The notes under the pieces: generated by a model
Seen by the model: the letters and a program-made list of their open reading frames with translations, nothing else
Database searches by the model: none
What the model was told of the DNA's origin: nothing
Made by a program: the position numbers and the translations under genes
In this document: positions 29,535 through 41,212 of the stretch, in pieces
Numbering within the stretch: the stretch's first letter is position 1
Layout: each line of letters starts with the position of its first letter
NCBI RefSeq assembly: GCF_050947875.1
Contig: NC_134570.1
Span: 227,029,265 to 227,093,264, forward strand
Length of the DNA: 64,000 nt
Source: Dermacentor variabilis
Lineage: Eukaryota > Arthropoda > Arachnida > Ixodida > Ixodidae
Direction of reading: 5' to 3'

Positions 29535-31206
29535 GTGTTCAAAAGTAGAAAGCAGACCGTTATATGTGGCCTTTTTAGACATTACAGGAGCCTATGACAA
29601 CGTAGACCGATATATATTGTGGGATATTCTCGAAGGGGAAGGCTTAGGTGACGATTGTCTACAGCTTTTGAGAGATATTTACCTAGAAAACACCGTTTGC
29701 TTTGAATGGGAAGGGATGAGGAGCGAGGAGAAAGTTCATATCAACAAGGGACTGAGGCACGGGTGCCTCAGTCCCTTGTTAATATGAATCTCCACTGCTG
29801 TTTATCATGTACATGGTGAGGATCGAGAGGGCGCTAGAAGTAACAGCAGCTTTAATCTCTCATACAAACAGGCGGGTACAGTAGTATAGCAGCAGCTTCG
29901 AGGTTTATTTTACGCGGGCAACATTGTGTTGCTAGCTAACCAGCAAAGTGATCTGCAACGTCTGGCTAATATCTGTGGACAGGAAGGCTACAATTTAGGT
30001 TTGAAATTTAGTGTTAGAAAATCTGGTTTTATTGTATTCAATGAAAACAGCGAACAGACAGTGGCGATACAGGGCCAGGAAATACCTCGGGTAACATAAT
30101 ATAAATACCTTGGTATATGGATAAGCCAAGGCAATGGATCTATGGAAACACAGGAAAAAACCATAACAGTAAAGGGGAAGAGAAATGCAGCCATAATGAA
30201 GCACAGAGTGCTATGGGGATACAATAGGTACGAGGTCCTCCGAGGTATGTGGAAAGGTGTAATGGTTCCAGGACTTACTTTTGGAAATGCGGTTTGTTTT
30301 AGATCAGGGGTACAATAAGAACTCGATGGGAACCAAAGGTCAGTGGGTCGCCTCGCATTGGGCGCTCGCGGGAAGAATACAAATGAAGCTGTGCAGGGTG
30401 ATATGGGCTGGACTAGTTTTGAAGTGAGGGAAGCTCGCAGTAAAATTGAGTGTGAAGAACGACTGAGGAACATGGAAGAAAGTAAATGGGCTGGGAGAGT
30501 GTTGAGCTATCTGTACAGGAAAAACATTGGTTCACAGTGGAGGAAGAGAACTAGAAAGCTTACCAGCAAGTGTTGCAGCCTGTAGGGTGGGGAACACAGC
30601 AACAAAGAACGTCAAGCGGAAAGTCAGAGAGGCTGAAATAATCACATGGGTGGCGGCAATGGAAAAGAAACCTGCCATGAGTAACTACTTAAAAGAAAAA
30701 AAACGAAATCAGGAAAGAAACAATTTATGATAACTCAAAGGGAAGCTCATTAATTTTCTAAACGAGATCGGGATGCCTTAGAACACGCACCTATAAAGCG
30801 ACATATAAGAAGGAAGAAAATGCATGAGCTTGCTGCGGTAAAGCTAGGGAAACTATGGAGCATGTTTTATTAGAATGTGAAGACGTCTACACAGCGGTCG
30901 ATTTACGCCCTACTGGCCTCCTTGAAGCCCTTGGGTTCAGCGAGAGCAGTGGAAAAGTAAACATGTCCACAATATGCTTTAGTAAGAGGTGATTGGAGGA
31001 GTGGTGGAAGAAAAGCAGGGGAACGACAGAAAACGGTGACGTACCAAAGCACAGTTCGCTATAGGGGATCCGAAATTTGGTTGTGGGAGCTCATCGTGTT
31101 TCTTTTTTTTTATTGTTTAACCTAGGTAGGACATTAGGCAGTATAATAGCAAGGGCTTGGTGGCGCATCCCACCGCCCGATTCCAAAGGGGACGCTCTTA
31201 ACACCC
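29535..31206 (+). mobile_element. LINE family B copy 2, 5'-truncated, inside ATCC array
   Basis: Begins within RT (AAAGCAGACCGTTATATGTG, parallel to the A(E)[17 protein letters not shown] region of the 11304-16395 copy) and proceeds to the B 3' UTR and a CATC tail. Reading frames are broken many times. A 25-bp inverted duplication at 29735-29788 replaces part of the RQGCPLSP motif. Confidence 0.85.
29566..30980 (+). pseudogene. LINE B ORF2 RT fragment, heavily decayed
   Basis: 29566-29787 reads [20 protein letters not shown] up to the GLRHGC site, where the snap-back duplication ends the frame. The YADD box is reduced to FYAGNIVLL near 29910. Thumb segments (GWTSFEVREARSKIECEERL near 30410) and a damaged knuckle (EHVLLEC near 30860) follow in other frames. 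All recognisable parts are in family B order. Confidence 0.8.
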
Positions 31207-31304
31207 ATCCATCCATCCATCCATCCATCCATCCATCCATCCATCCATCCATCCATCCATCCATCCATCCATCCATCCATCCATCCATCCATCCATCCAT
31301 CCAT
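31207..31304 (+). repeat. (ATCC)n tail of LINE B copy 2
   Basis: About 24 uninterrupted ATCC units following GGGGACGCTCTTAACACCC. The array ends at ATTCCGTCCGG, outside the LINE. Confidence 0.92.
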
Positions 31305-32302
<998 letters not shown>

Positions 32303-32303
<1 letters not shown>

Positions 32304-32908
32304 TGGCGCAAAGACAACAATGTCGTCGAGGTAGCAGAGACAAATGTGCCAATTCAAACGCCGCAGAACCGAGTCCATCATGCGCTCGAACGTGGCAGGC
32401 GCATTGCAGAGGCCGAAGGGCATGACATTAAATTCATATAGACCGTCAGGCGTGACGAAGGCTGTCTTTGAACGGTCGGCCTCTGCTAAAGGCCCCTGCC
32501 AATACACGGAACGCAAATCTAACGATGAAAAAAATTCGGCACCTTGTAGGCAATCAAGGGCATCGTCAATTCTGGGTAACGGGTACACGTCTTTTCGAGT
32601 GACCTTGTTTAGGCGTCGGTAATCCACGCAGAAGCGAATTGATCCATCCTTTTTTTTTTAACGAGAACCACATGTGATGCCCACGGATTTTGTGAAGGGC
32701 GAATAACGTCGCGTTTAAGCATATCGTCAACCTGGTCTAATAACTTGACGTTCCGCGGTGGAGACACGGTAAGGGCGTTGTCGCACTGGCGAGTTGGAGC
32801 CGGTGTCGATGTAGTGAACAATGGTAGAAGTTCGGCCAAGGGCACGTTGGGCAACATCGAAAGAGTCGCGGAACTGGTAGAGCAGCTGGAGAAGAGCAGA
32901 TCGTTCAA
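32303..32908 (-). pseudogene. Second Gypsy Pol: RT fragment cut by microsatellite
   Basis: Minus-strand RT fingers and palm: [25 protein letters not shown] (to about 32660), then after a slip in the A-run at 32651-32660, [56 protein letters not shown] and [10 protein letters not shown]. The sequence stops at the (GT/CA) tract; RNase H and integrase are absent. Only about 60 bp separate it from the gag end, so the protease has been deleted too. The motif order and sequence resemble the young Gypsy, but it is a different, older family member. Confidence 0.85.
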
Positions 32909-32967
32909 ATGGTGACAGTCCGTCTGCGATCGACGAATCGAATAGGTCGGCAGCTGGTAAATCAGCC

Positions 32968-34280
32968 TTACGAACTGCGGGGGCTAGTTTCCCTCATTTT
33001 CAGGAACTGGTCGACGACGCATGGGCGACAAGGATCGGTGACGGGGTGAAGGTGAGCGACGAGACGTGGGTTGCGGACAGTCACGTGAAGACGTGCTTGT
33101 TTGGGGACCCGGACCTTCATAACGAGAGCGGGACGACCCATGTAGTTTTGCGAACGGGCGTCTGAGTATCCTGGCGCGCGACGGCGGCAGAATCGGGCGA
33201 TATGACCAGGGCCACCGCATGCAAAACAGATTGGCCGGTTGTCGCGCGTTCGCCAGGGATTTGCAGAGTTGGGAGCAGCCCATGTCACGGACAACTGAAT
33301 CGGGGCTGCAGCATACGACACACGATGGGACGATGAGGGCTGTTGAAGCTGCTGCCGCTTTACTTCCTCAGCGTAACTAACAGGCGCGGCGACAGGTTGC
33401 TGCTGAATGGGCACCGGCATGGCCTCGGATATCTGTTCTTGGATGACGTGTCGAAGCACGGGAGCCAACGGGATTGGCCGCTGCAGTTGCTGCTGCTGTG
33501 GGAGCTCCTGACGCTGAGCAAACGGCAGGAGAGACAACTGACGGGCCGCCTCCTCACGCACAAATTCTTTCATTTGTGCGAGAAGGTATGACTGGTCAGG
33601 CACGATGTCCAGTGCAGTGAGTGGTTGACTGTACGTGTGAGATGAACATCGGGTGAGAGCCCGCTGCCTTCTCAATTCGTCATGGCTGTGGCACAGAGTT
33701 ACCACTTCAGACACTGTTCCAGGAGACTTCGCAAGAAGCATTTGAAAGACATCGTCGTCGACGCCCTTCATAATATGCTGTATTTTGGCACTTTCGCTCA
33801 TTGAAGCATCGGCGAGCCTGCAGAGATCGATTATGCCCTCAATATAGGCGGTAAAAGTTTCGTTTGGTTCCTGTGCTCGTGTGGGCAGCCGTTGCTCGGC
33901 GCGTAACTTCCGCACGGCAGGGCGACCGAAAACGGCAGATATTGCCTCTTAAAAGCGGGCCAGTCCTCAAATTCCGATTCGTGGTTCGTATACCACAGCT
34001 TCGCCACGCCAGCCAGGTAAAAGTTCGCGGTACTCAGCTTAGCAGCGTCATCCCATTTGTTGGGTTCACTAACTTTTTCGTAGGCCGACAGCCAGTCCTC
34101 GATGTCCTGGTCTTCCGTACCCGAAAATACCGGGGGTTCTCGCTGGCGAACCGGGCCGGGGCAAACAGCGGCCGGGAGAGATGGCGGCGGTTGGGCAGCG
34201 TCAGCTTGCATGGTCGAGTGCAACGTACGGGATCGGAGTTCCAGGGTGCCGGCGATGTGTGTACCCCGCACCTCCACCAA
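32968..34280 (-). pseudogene. Second Gypsy Gag, frameshifted
   Basis: Two frames: 34280-33831 (MVEVRGTHIAGTLELRS, then PVFSGTEDQDIEDWLSAYEK) and 33915-32968 (RAEQRLPTRAQEPNETFTAYI through to the knuckle). The shift lies near 33945. One CCHC knuckle, CFACGGPGHIARFC, is at about 33210. A Gln/Pro-rich linker separates capsid from knuckle. Domain order and spacing match the young Gypsy gag at 25098-26282, with clear divergence. Confidence 0.85.
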
Positions 34281-34281
34281 A

Positions 34282-34409
34282 TGTAAGGAGGTTTATTGTA
34301 CAAGTCCAACAAACAGGCGGTAGCTCTAAACAGTAGGTCGGGAGAACAAGATGGTGGTGTTCGAGCACCGATCTCGTGCCCTCTGCTCTTGATGATGATC
34401 GGGATGTCA
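34282..34409 (-). repeat. Probable 5' LTR of second Gypsy
   Basis: Begins TGTAAGGAGGTTTATTG on the plus strand, directly outside the gag leader, and may end at GGGATGTCA (34409), giving the usual TG...CA ends and about 128 bp. The internal side reads TTTGGTGGAGGTGCGGGG, similar to the young Gypsy's primer-binding region. No partner LTR was found, so the boundary is tentative. Confidence 0.5.
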
Positions 34410-34802
34410 TTATTTTCCTTTCTTCATTACAATTTTGATATTTTTGCATTCCGGATCTATGACAAGGCACTTGAGGCCCTTCACCAACAACTCGCTTTTG
34501 TCGACAAGTTTGTGTTTCGCGATGCTGTTAACACATGTCACCAATTACAAATGGCTCATATGGTATTGTCCAGCGCCGAGGATATCAGTTGCATTTAGCA
34601 CTGAAACGAGAGCATCGCGAAAATCCAGGGTCCGATACGGCCGCCCTGCCAGGTCAGCATGCAGGAAAACTGAATTGAGAACGGTGTTGCCAGTCGGTAG
34701 ATGAGGAAGAACGACTTTATAATTAGCGGAATCAGTAGTTGACGGTGGGTGTGATCCTCGGCGGAGGGCCGATGCGCTGTTTCCAACGGGGCTCATCGCC
34801 AA
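34410..34802 (-). pseudogene. Unidentified ORF1/gag-like fragment
   Basis: Minus strand from 34802 encodes MAMSPVGNSASALRRG, then TLDFRDALVSVLNATDILG and GAGQYHMSHL, a stop at 34545 where a Trp codon seems expected, and in the same frame LVTCVNSIAKHKLVDKSE and CLVIDPEC. It resembles the RNA-binding N-terminal part of ORF1/gag-like proteins with later CCHC knuckles that are annotated in tick genomes as zinc-finger CCHC proteins, but I cannot place the family. The second Gypsy LTR truncates it on the left. Confidence 0.4.
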
Positions 34803-35299
34803 CGTGGCCGTTCGAACAAGCCTCTTCTTCTTCTTCTAACCGCAACCGTGGTTAATGCGATGATCACGAAAACATGCAACAGAAGCGAAACAGTAGCATT
34901 AAATATGTATTTACAACACGTAAGGAGACTTAAGTGCCCCTGGTAGTTTTTTCTTTCTAATTCAGCTAATGACGATGTGAAATGCAGCACGTTGAAGTAA
35001 ACAAATATCCTGTAGGGGACTGCATTTTGTGCTGTCTCATTTGTTCTGTGTCATCGGGCACGCAAATAAGTTCAAATGCCAAAATTCAGCACGATGTGTA
35101 ATCCTAGTTGCATCTGTGGTACCTCAGCGGCAAAAGCGACCTGCTGCTGAGCACAATTTTGTACGACTGAGTCATCGCCAGTAGTTGCATGCTTTCCGAT
35201 GCCATTAATTATACACAGGCGGCGAGAAATACAAAGCCCCCCAGTACACTTTTGTAGTCTTAAAACCCAAGTGATATTATTCCTGGAGTTGCCTTGCAG
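34803..35299. other. Unassigned sequence 5' of P-type relic
   Basis: No confident feature. ATTCCTGGAGTTGCCTTGCAG at its right edge (to 35299) resembles a splice acceptor preceding the first recognisable bases of the P-type transposase gene. Confidence 0.4.
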
Positions 35300-36605
35300 A
35301 TGTTTTGTACAGAAAGTAAGTTTCTCTTTTGTAAAAGCGGAATTTCTGCAGATCTTGAATGTAGTGTTAACCTATTAACTGAATTTTTTATTGCAGTCAT
35401 CCCTAAACACCGGAAGTCTCCAAAGAAACGTTCTTGCTTACCTACAGTCATGCCAATGCAAAACCCAGTTCTTGAACCCATTGGAAGTGAACCAAATGGT
35501 TGTGCTGCACTTGACAATGTCTCTAGACCAACAGCCGATCAAGCACAAGACTTAGCTGTGGGTGACATGAGTGCCCAGGACACTGCCACTCTACTCCTAT
35601 GTTCTCAGGTACTGGTAGTTCCTCCAGTGCTACATGCAGCTTGTGAGGGTATGACAGTAGCCCAAGGTAGCGTGGATGCGTCTAAATGTGCTGATGCATT
35701 GGCACAAGCTCCAGAGACATGTCTTTCTTTAGAATGCTGTAGTTGACCTAGACTCCACCACTCCACCAGGGAATGCTCTACCTTTGGCAGCCACCTCGCT
35801 ACCGCACATAGCTGTCGACACTGTTGGCCATACAGACAGTGTTGCCCAGTCTTCTCTTTTGAGAACAGATAAAGCCAGCGGGAAAGAATTCATTGATACA
35901 AGTCGCCTTCTTTTAAGTACAGCTTCATCTATTGAGGCAGAATCCTCAAATGCTGAAAGGCCACAGCATGATAATGAGCCATCAAGTAAAATCTTTCAAG
36001 CTGCGTTCACATTTGGAACAAATACGGCTTCAATTCCGTTGTCCATTCACAGAGAGAATGCTGAGCTGCGAAAGAGGAACAAGGACTTGGTTGAAAAGTA
36101 CAGAAACCTACAGAGGCTTCATGAACAAAAAAAGAAAACTGCAGTCTTCTGAAGAAATCACAGCACAACAAGAAATAATAGCTTTGAAAAAATTACCATT
36201 CCTCAAAGATGACCAGAGAAGGGCTTTAACCGTGAAAACCATGAAGAGCCTTAAGTGGTCCGAGAAGACTACTCGAGAGGCACTTCAAATCAAGCGCGCA
36301 TGTGGCACAACGGGCTATGAACCACTGAGATCATTGTCATATCCACTGCCATGCAATAGGACACTAATCTGAAGGCTTCAAAATATTAAATTTTTGCCTG
36401 GAGCTCTTCATGAAGTGTTTGATGTCCTGAAATGCAAGGTAACCTTGATTCCAGACGTTGAAAAAGACTGTGTGCTCTATATGGATGAGATGGAAACCTC
36501 CCCAGGATTTGACCACGATCGCTCACTTGATTGCTTTTTTGGGAGCACTACATTACCAGAGTCTGCAACAAATGTTGCCAACCATGCTCTTGTGCGGAGT
36601 TAAGG
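35300..36605 (+). pseudogene. P-element-type transposase relic
   Basis: Three plus-strand frames line up with P-element/THAP9-like transposases. After a short post-THAP linker (IPKHRKSPKKRS, 35398 on) and an acidic/Ser-rich spacer comes a coiled coil (ENAELRKRNKDLVEKYRNL, near 36060-36115). Then the helix-turn-helix region DDQRRALTVKTMKSLKWSEK, GYEPLRSLSYPLPCNRTLI (to 36372), a stop or shift, and LQNIKFLPGALHEVFDVLK followed by KDCVLYMDEME near 36470-36495, where the Asp is the expected first catalytic residue of the RNase H-like core. Everything after about 36600 is missing: the GTP-binding insertion and the remaining catalytic acids. It is dead. Confidence 0.82.
35316..35396 (+). other. Candidate intron in the P-type relic
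   Basis: AAA|GTAAGT donor at 35316 and a T-rich TTTTTTATTGCAG acceptor ending at 35396 would excise 81 bp, joining a tiny upstream exon (from 35300) to the IPKHRKSPKK linker. P-type transposase genes are commonly intron-bearing. Splicing is inferred from sequence only. Confidence 0.5.
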
Positions 36606-38574
36606 ATGGTATTAGTGATTTAGGTCGAACATGGTACACCGCGAGAGCCGGTACTTCGGTGGGTGCCTTCATGTTCGTTGACGCAAGACTGCGTCGCGCT
36701 TGCATCACTGCGTTATTTCGGCGAAGCAGAGTCGCTGACGCAAACGCGAAATCCTATTTGCGTCACGCGCATGCGCAGCGGCGCTGACGCTTTTTTTGTA
36801 GCAGCCCCTTTTCGGAAACCCCCTAATGTGCACGGCATGACATGAGTACATTGCATGATGTCATGTTCAGTGCAGGCGCGCGTACTCGATAGGTCTTGCG
36901 GTGAGCCTTTGCCCACAAGCCGTGACTGCGGCACTTTGTTGCTAATATACACGCATTTGTTGACGACCTGTCTGTGGTGCCTTCTCTGCGCCATATCCAC
37001 GAACCCGGCACTGACGCCCTTTGTGCGTCGTGCTGCGGAGGAGCATCGCGTCCTTTCCTACCGCCCTTGCAGGGTAAGACTCGCCCAAACCCATCGCCAG
37101 AACATATCGACTACATCAGTTGAAATTTCGGCATGGCAGATGGTGAGCACACCTGCGTTGAACCCTGCACCAAATCAGTTTTTCGCCTGCGCCAGGACCT
37201 GCGCCGAAAGGTAAAAAGCTGTTCCACCACTGATGGCGCTATCAGGCACATATTAGGAATTTTCAAAAGCCAGTAATTCATCAACACACAAAATACTTCA
37301 GAATATCAGCCAAAGATGCCCCCCCCCCCCATCCCACTTCCGTTTTTCCTAGGTTTCATCTCGGTTTCATTCCAAGTTCTCCCAAAGCAGCAAATTCTAC
37401 TTTGTTTTCAAAACACATTGATAATGCTCCGGATGGTTCGTATGAGCAATTTACTGCAAAGGTTGCAATTTGTCCCCTTATTTTCAACTTAGTCTACACA
37501 TTGCCCATATCGCGCCCCTTATTTCTGCAAATATTCAACTAAGGCACCTCGCTTAGTTCACAGAGAACCTCAGAGAAAACCAATTACGAACATCTTATCA
37601 CGCACAAAAATGGAAAAAAGAAACAAAAAGTGAGGGTTCAGTAATTATTTTTAGTACTTCTAAATGGATCGAAATATAAACAATTTGTCTGACACGGCAC
37701 TTACGATGACCACCCCTCCAATTTCCACGAACTAGACTTTTTTTTTAACCTGGAGCTATGTCGGAAGAATGAGAAGCGAAGCTGAGAGCGGCCGTATCAG
37801 TTTCTGAAAGTTGATCAAGACATTTCAAAATCTGTGGTTGATCCAACTCAATTAGCTTTGCACAGAGATTTTCATAGCGTTCCACCCATTTTCGCTAAAC
37901 TTCATCTTGTTAGCATTTGTATGCATCCAGGGCAACGAGCTAGGTTCGTTAGACACTCGTAATGCGAGTTAGGCACAAGTACGAGTGTCTAACTCGCATT
38001 CGTTAGACACTCGTAACACCCTAGCGCTTGCATACGTAATTTTATTACCACAGCGCCAATTAGCTATTCACTTTGAACTTTACCTATACATCACCCATTA
38101 CTTCGTCGTCACTGTCAACGTGACTAGACAAAGAAGCCGCCTTGTTAACTGAGGACACCAGGCAAACCCACTATACGTTCCACGCATAACCTCCCCCCCC
38201 CCCAAAAGAAAAAGAAAAAAAAAGCGAGGACTCGATAGTAATTCGTAACGCTCCTGAATAAGCTAGAAACGTTAAAACTTCGCGATACATTGTACTTAAG
38301 CTGCGCCCACTTCTGACAAGTATAACGTTTGTGAAATGCAGAATTCTCTTGGGAGAAGCAGCTGATGACGGCAGCTCGACACTTGCGAATGCTTTCTTAA
38401 GATTTCTTTTTACAGCGAAGCTGTATGTAGCTACCATCCGGCGGTGGTCGATGTCCGTCTGTCTACGTGTCGCGTCGATACGAAAAAATGTTCGTCTCCA
38501 GTTTATCGCTGAAGCTGCATAGCTCTCGGTCTCATGCAGGCACCTTGCAAAAATATCAAACTGAATTTGGCCGC
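36606..38574. other. Unassigned sequence
   Basis: No supported gene. It includes CpG-rich sequence with repeated TGACGC/GCGTCA motifs (36680-36790), a poly-C run (37319-37330), a local inverted and direct shuffle (37945-38016), and C- and A-runs near 38188-38222. Frames are short and overlap on both strands. Confidence 0.4.
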
Positions 38575-38870
38575 GGCTCTATCATTACGCCTAGTCTCAT
38601 TTACTTGTCATAGTTAGTTCACAGTGAAGTTGTAAGCGTTACAGAATTCCTGTCTGCTGTCAATACATGGCCGTCTATGGATAGAGTATGTTTACAGAAA
38701 ACGGCTCTAACTCTTGTTTTATCGGAATGATTCCATAACAAATTACATAACAATTTGCCGCTAAAACAGCTCTAACATTACGCCGAGTTTCATCGACTTT
38801 TCTTAATTACGTAGTTAACAGTGAAGTTGTGAATATTGTGGAATTCTCGTCTGCTGTCAATAGACAGGCT
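38575..38870 (+). repeat. Imperfect tandem duplication, ~191-bp period
   Basis: The block around 38579-38670 (CATTACGCC, CAGTGAAGTTGT, TCTGCTGTCAATA) recurs at 38770-38866 with the same order of motifs, so two diverged units lie about 191 bp apart. No coding capacity is visible and I do not know the repeat family. Confidence 0.65.
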
Positions 38871-39149
38871 TCTACCGGAGGGAAACGGACATCCTCACGT
38901 TTGTCTGCCAGAATAAAACTGTAGTCTTTCTAAGTTTCATTCACCTATTTAACTAGGAAGTATGTTCAGTTCCAAATCAGAAACAAACGTGTTTTGTTTG
39001 GTGCACTCCTTTGGACTGCGCCCCGGTCGACGCATATCGTCGCTCGCGTCGAGGCTCGGTTTAATCGCCACCTAGCTGCGTCCTATGCACACTGTTACCA
39101 CCTGTGGGCGTTTTATGCTGTGGTCTCGAAGCGGCAACCTGATCCCGAA
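38871..39149. other. Unassigned sequence
   Basis: Nothing recognised. The right edge is the 5' breakpoint of a LINE B fragment. Confidence 0.4.
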
Positions 39150-39405
39150 GTGAAATATAAGAAGAAGAATGTGCTTGCTCTGGTAAAGCTAGGGAAACGA
39201 CGGAGCACGTTTTATTAGAATGTGAAGATATCTGACCAGCGGTCGATTTAGGCACCTCTGGCCTCCTTAAAGCCCTTGGGTTCAGCGAGAGCAGGGGGAA
39301 AGTAAACATCTCCGCAATATTAATTAGTAAGAGGCGATTGGAAGATTGGTGGAAGAAAAGTAGGGAAACGACAAACAACGGAGGCGTACAAAAACAAAGT
39401 TCCCA
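39150..39405 (+). mobile_element. LINE B 3' coding fragment
   Basis: Plus-strand match to the end of LINE B ORF2: GCTAGGGAAACGACGGAGCACGTT (knuckle region), GAATGTGAAGATATC, CTTGGGTTCAGCGAGAGCAG and AGGCGATTGGAAGATTGGTGG. Several stops. The 3' UTR and ATCC tail are missing and it abuts a Jockey-type ORF1 fragment at about 39405, so both ends are truncated. Confidence 0.8.
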
Positions 39406-39818
39406 ACAGCGGTTCAGAAAGTTTCCCTGGCCATGTGCGTCAAGACTTCGATCTCGTTTTTCACATGTGGGCAATTCTTTGAAGATGCATCGTGAGAGCC
39501 TTGACAATTGGCGCACTTTTCGTTTTCTGCACGACAGGCGTCGGAGCTGTGCGACCCAGAGCATCGTGAGCCCACGGCAGCATTTGTGCAAACCGCACTA
39601 ACGTGCTCTATCCTTTCAGACGTCCGGCACTGAAGCGGCTTTGGCACAAAAGGCCGTACTACGTGTCGGAAATGGTCGACCTTGATGTGCGACGGTAGGC
39701 TGTCTCGTTTAAAAGTTAGCTTCACACAGTGCGAATTCCCTAGGCGACGGGCTTGCAATATCGCAATTCCCCTCTGTCGCCGGCTTGATGAGTATATGCC
39801 GGTCCGTATCGCTCTCAT
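39405..39818 (-). pseudogene. Jockey-type LINE ORF1, 3' half (zinc knuckles)
   Basis: The minus strand encodes RRLGNSHCVKLTFKRDSLP, RPFVPKPLQCRTSERIEHV, CSGSHSSDACRAENEKC and CANCQGSHDASSKNCP, the run of CCHC knuckles typical of Jockey-group ORF1 proteins (two of the expected cysteines in the first knuckle are lost). Just upstream, in another frame, ILIKPATEG can be read. The 5' half of what appears to be the same ORF1 lies at 44956-45460, beyond the inserted CR1-like LINE. Confidence 0.75.
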
Positions 39819-39931
39819 TTCATTTTCATTTTATTACTCTCAGGGCCGGTCAGGTGTTACAGAGAGGAGTGAAAAAAATACAATAAGAAAAAAAAAATTG
39901 GCTGAAGGCTTAGCTTGGTTAAGCCTGGAAG

Positions 39932-40292
39932 ATTGCGAAAGCAATACCCTTGGCTGCGCCTTGGTTCGGCTGATGGTGTGGACATGGTCGCCCTTTGTTA
40001 AACTTATGGCTATACATCATCCGACACAGCGCAAGGCAGCGCGCCGACCACTGCGAGGAGCCGAGCTGTAGCCCCATTTATCCTCCTAGCGTGACGTCAC
40101 ACCAGCTAGCGCCCTCTCTCGGTAGCACCGCAGCAGCGGCGCGCAAGGCTTCGCCTCCACCATCGATGCCGCGAGCTGGGGCCCCGTCTCTCGGTCTGGC
40201 GTGACGTCACACGGTCACGTGACGCGCAGCTGTGTAAGAAGGCGCCACGACCACCGATGGGCCGAAAGTGCGAGCAGTATTGCTTTCGCAAT
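39932..40292. mobile_element. MITE-like element, 16-bp perfect terminal inverted repeats
   Basis: Left end ATTGCGAAAGCAATAC (39932-39947), right end GTATTGCTTTCGCAAT (40277-40292), an exact inverted pair 361 bp apart with no ORF inside. It interrupts the CR1-like 3' region. No clear target duplication (flanks AAG and AAC). The ends are themselves partly palindromic. Confidence 0.6.
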
Positions 40293-40629
40293 AACAGAAA
40301 AGGAAAGGTTACAGCAGATAATCATGAGCAGCATCTTTAAATTTCGCAGGATCGTTGATGGTGACGACAGAAGAGGGCAGGTGATTCCAGAGGAATTTTT
40401 GGGACGAAGGAATTCAAGCACTGGTGCGTCCGCCACTGTGGAAAACAGACCTTTAGGTGGTGATCTCTGCGAGACGATATGTACACCGGAGGAGTAATGA
40501 GGGATTGCTTTAGGGTGCTGTTAGCGTAATATATTTTAGGAGATGTGAACAGGCGAGGTATACAACGTCGTATGGAAAGATCTGGAAGGTTAAGTGCTTT
40601 TTTTATTCCTAAAGCACTAGCAAGACGGG

Positions 40630-41212
40630 AGGAGGAGGAGGAATGAACGTTTATTGTGAGAAACAGCCAGAAAGTGTTCTTTCTTCGCCCTGGCGGCTCT
40701 CTTAGTCCAGAAAGTCGTTGGTTTTCTGGACTAAGAAAGCCCGGGCCCGGTCCACCAGACTTCGCTGATCTTCCAAGTTCTGTGCCTTTAATATTGCCTC
40801 CCCCGTTTCTTTGATGGCTTGTAGCGGTTCTGAGGCATCATCTTGGCTGTTTTTCTCGCGGTGTGGGCATACCAACACCATGTGTTGGAGGGTGTCTGGT
40901 ATATCGCAATATCGGCATCAGTATGAGAATTTGGTGGGGTGCATCCGGTGCGTGATAATTCCATGGACATACGTATTCGTTTGTAGTCTGCGGAGGGTGG
41001 TGGCTTCTTCCTTGCTTAATTTTGGATGTGGTAGAGGGTATTGTCTTCTTTCCAGTCAGGAATGTTGCAATATTACGGCGTAGTTGATGGGAATGTCCTC
41101 TACCCTCGTCGCTTTCCGGAGATCGTGCGGCAGGAAATCCCGGCTGGTATGCTCTTGGGCGACAGTATGTGCTGCTTTGTTTCTTGCCAGGTGTTCTTGG
41201 CCTGGAGCATGG
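40630..41212 (-). mobile_element. 3' fragment of RNase H-type LINE inserted in CR1-like RT
   Basis: The minus strand encodes the C-terminal end of an I-type ORF2: EHTSRDFLPHDLRKATRVED, QYPLPHPKLSKEEATTLRRL, a knuckle CRYCDIPDTLQHMVLVCPH near 40880, and a stop after RARAFLVQKTNDFLD (near 40700), then a 3' UTR with ACAATAAACGTTCATTCC. It splits SNYSR from ASALGIKK of the CR1-like thumb. CGGGAG on both sides may be the short target duplication. Confidence 0.7.

Noticed and set aside
29306..29582. Open frames of WMDG repeats on the minus strand over the ATCC arrays (also at 31091-31357 and 59184-59603)
   Set aside because: They are translations of the (ATCC)n microsatellites and have no start context or conserved flanks.
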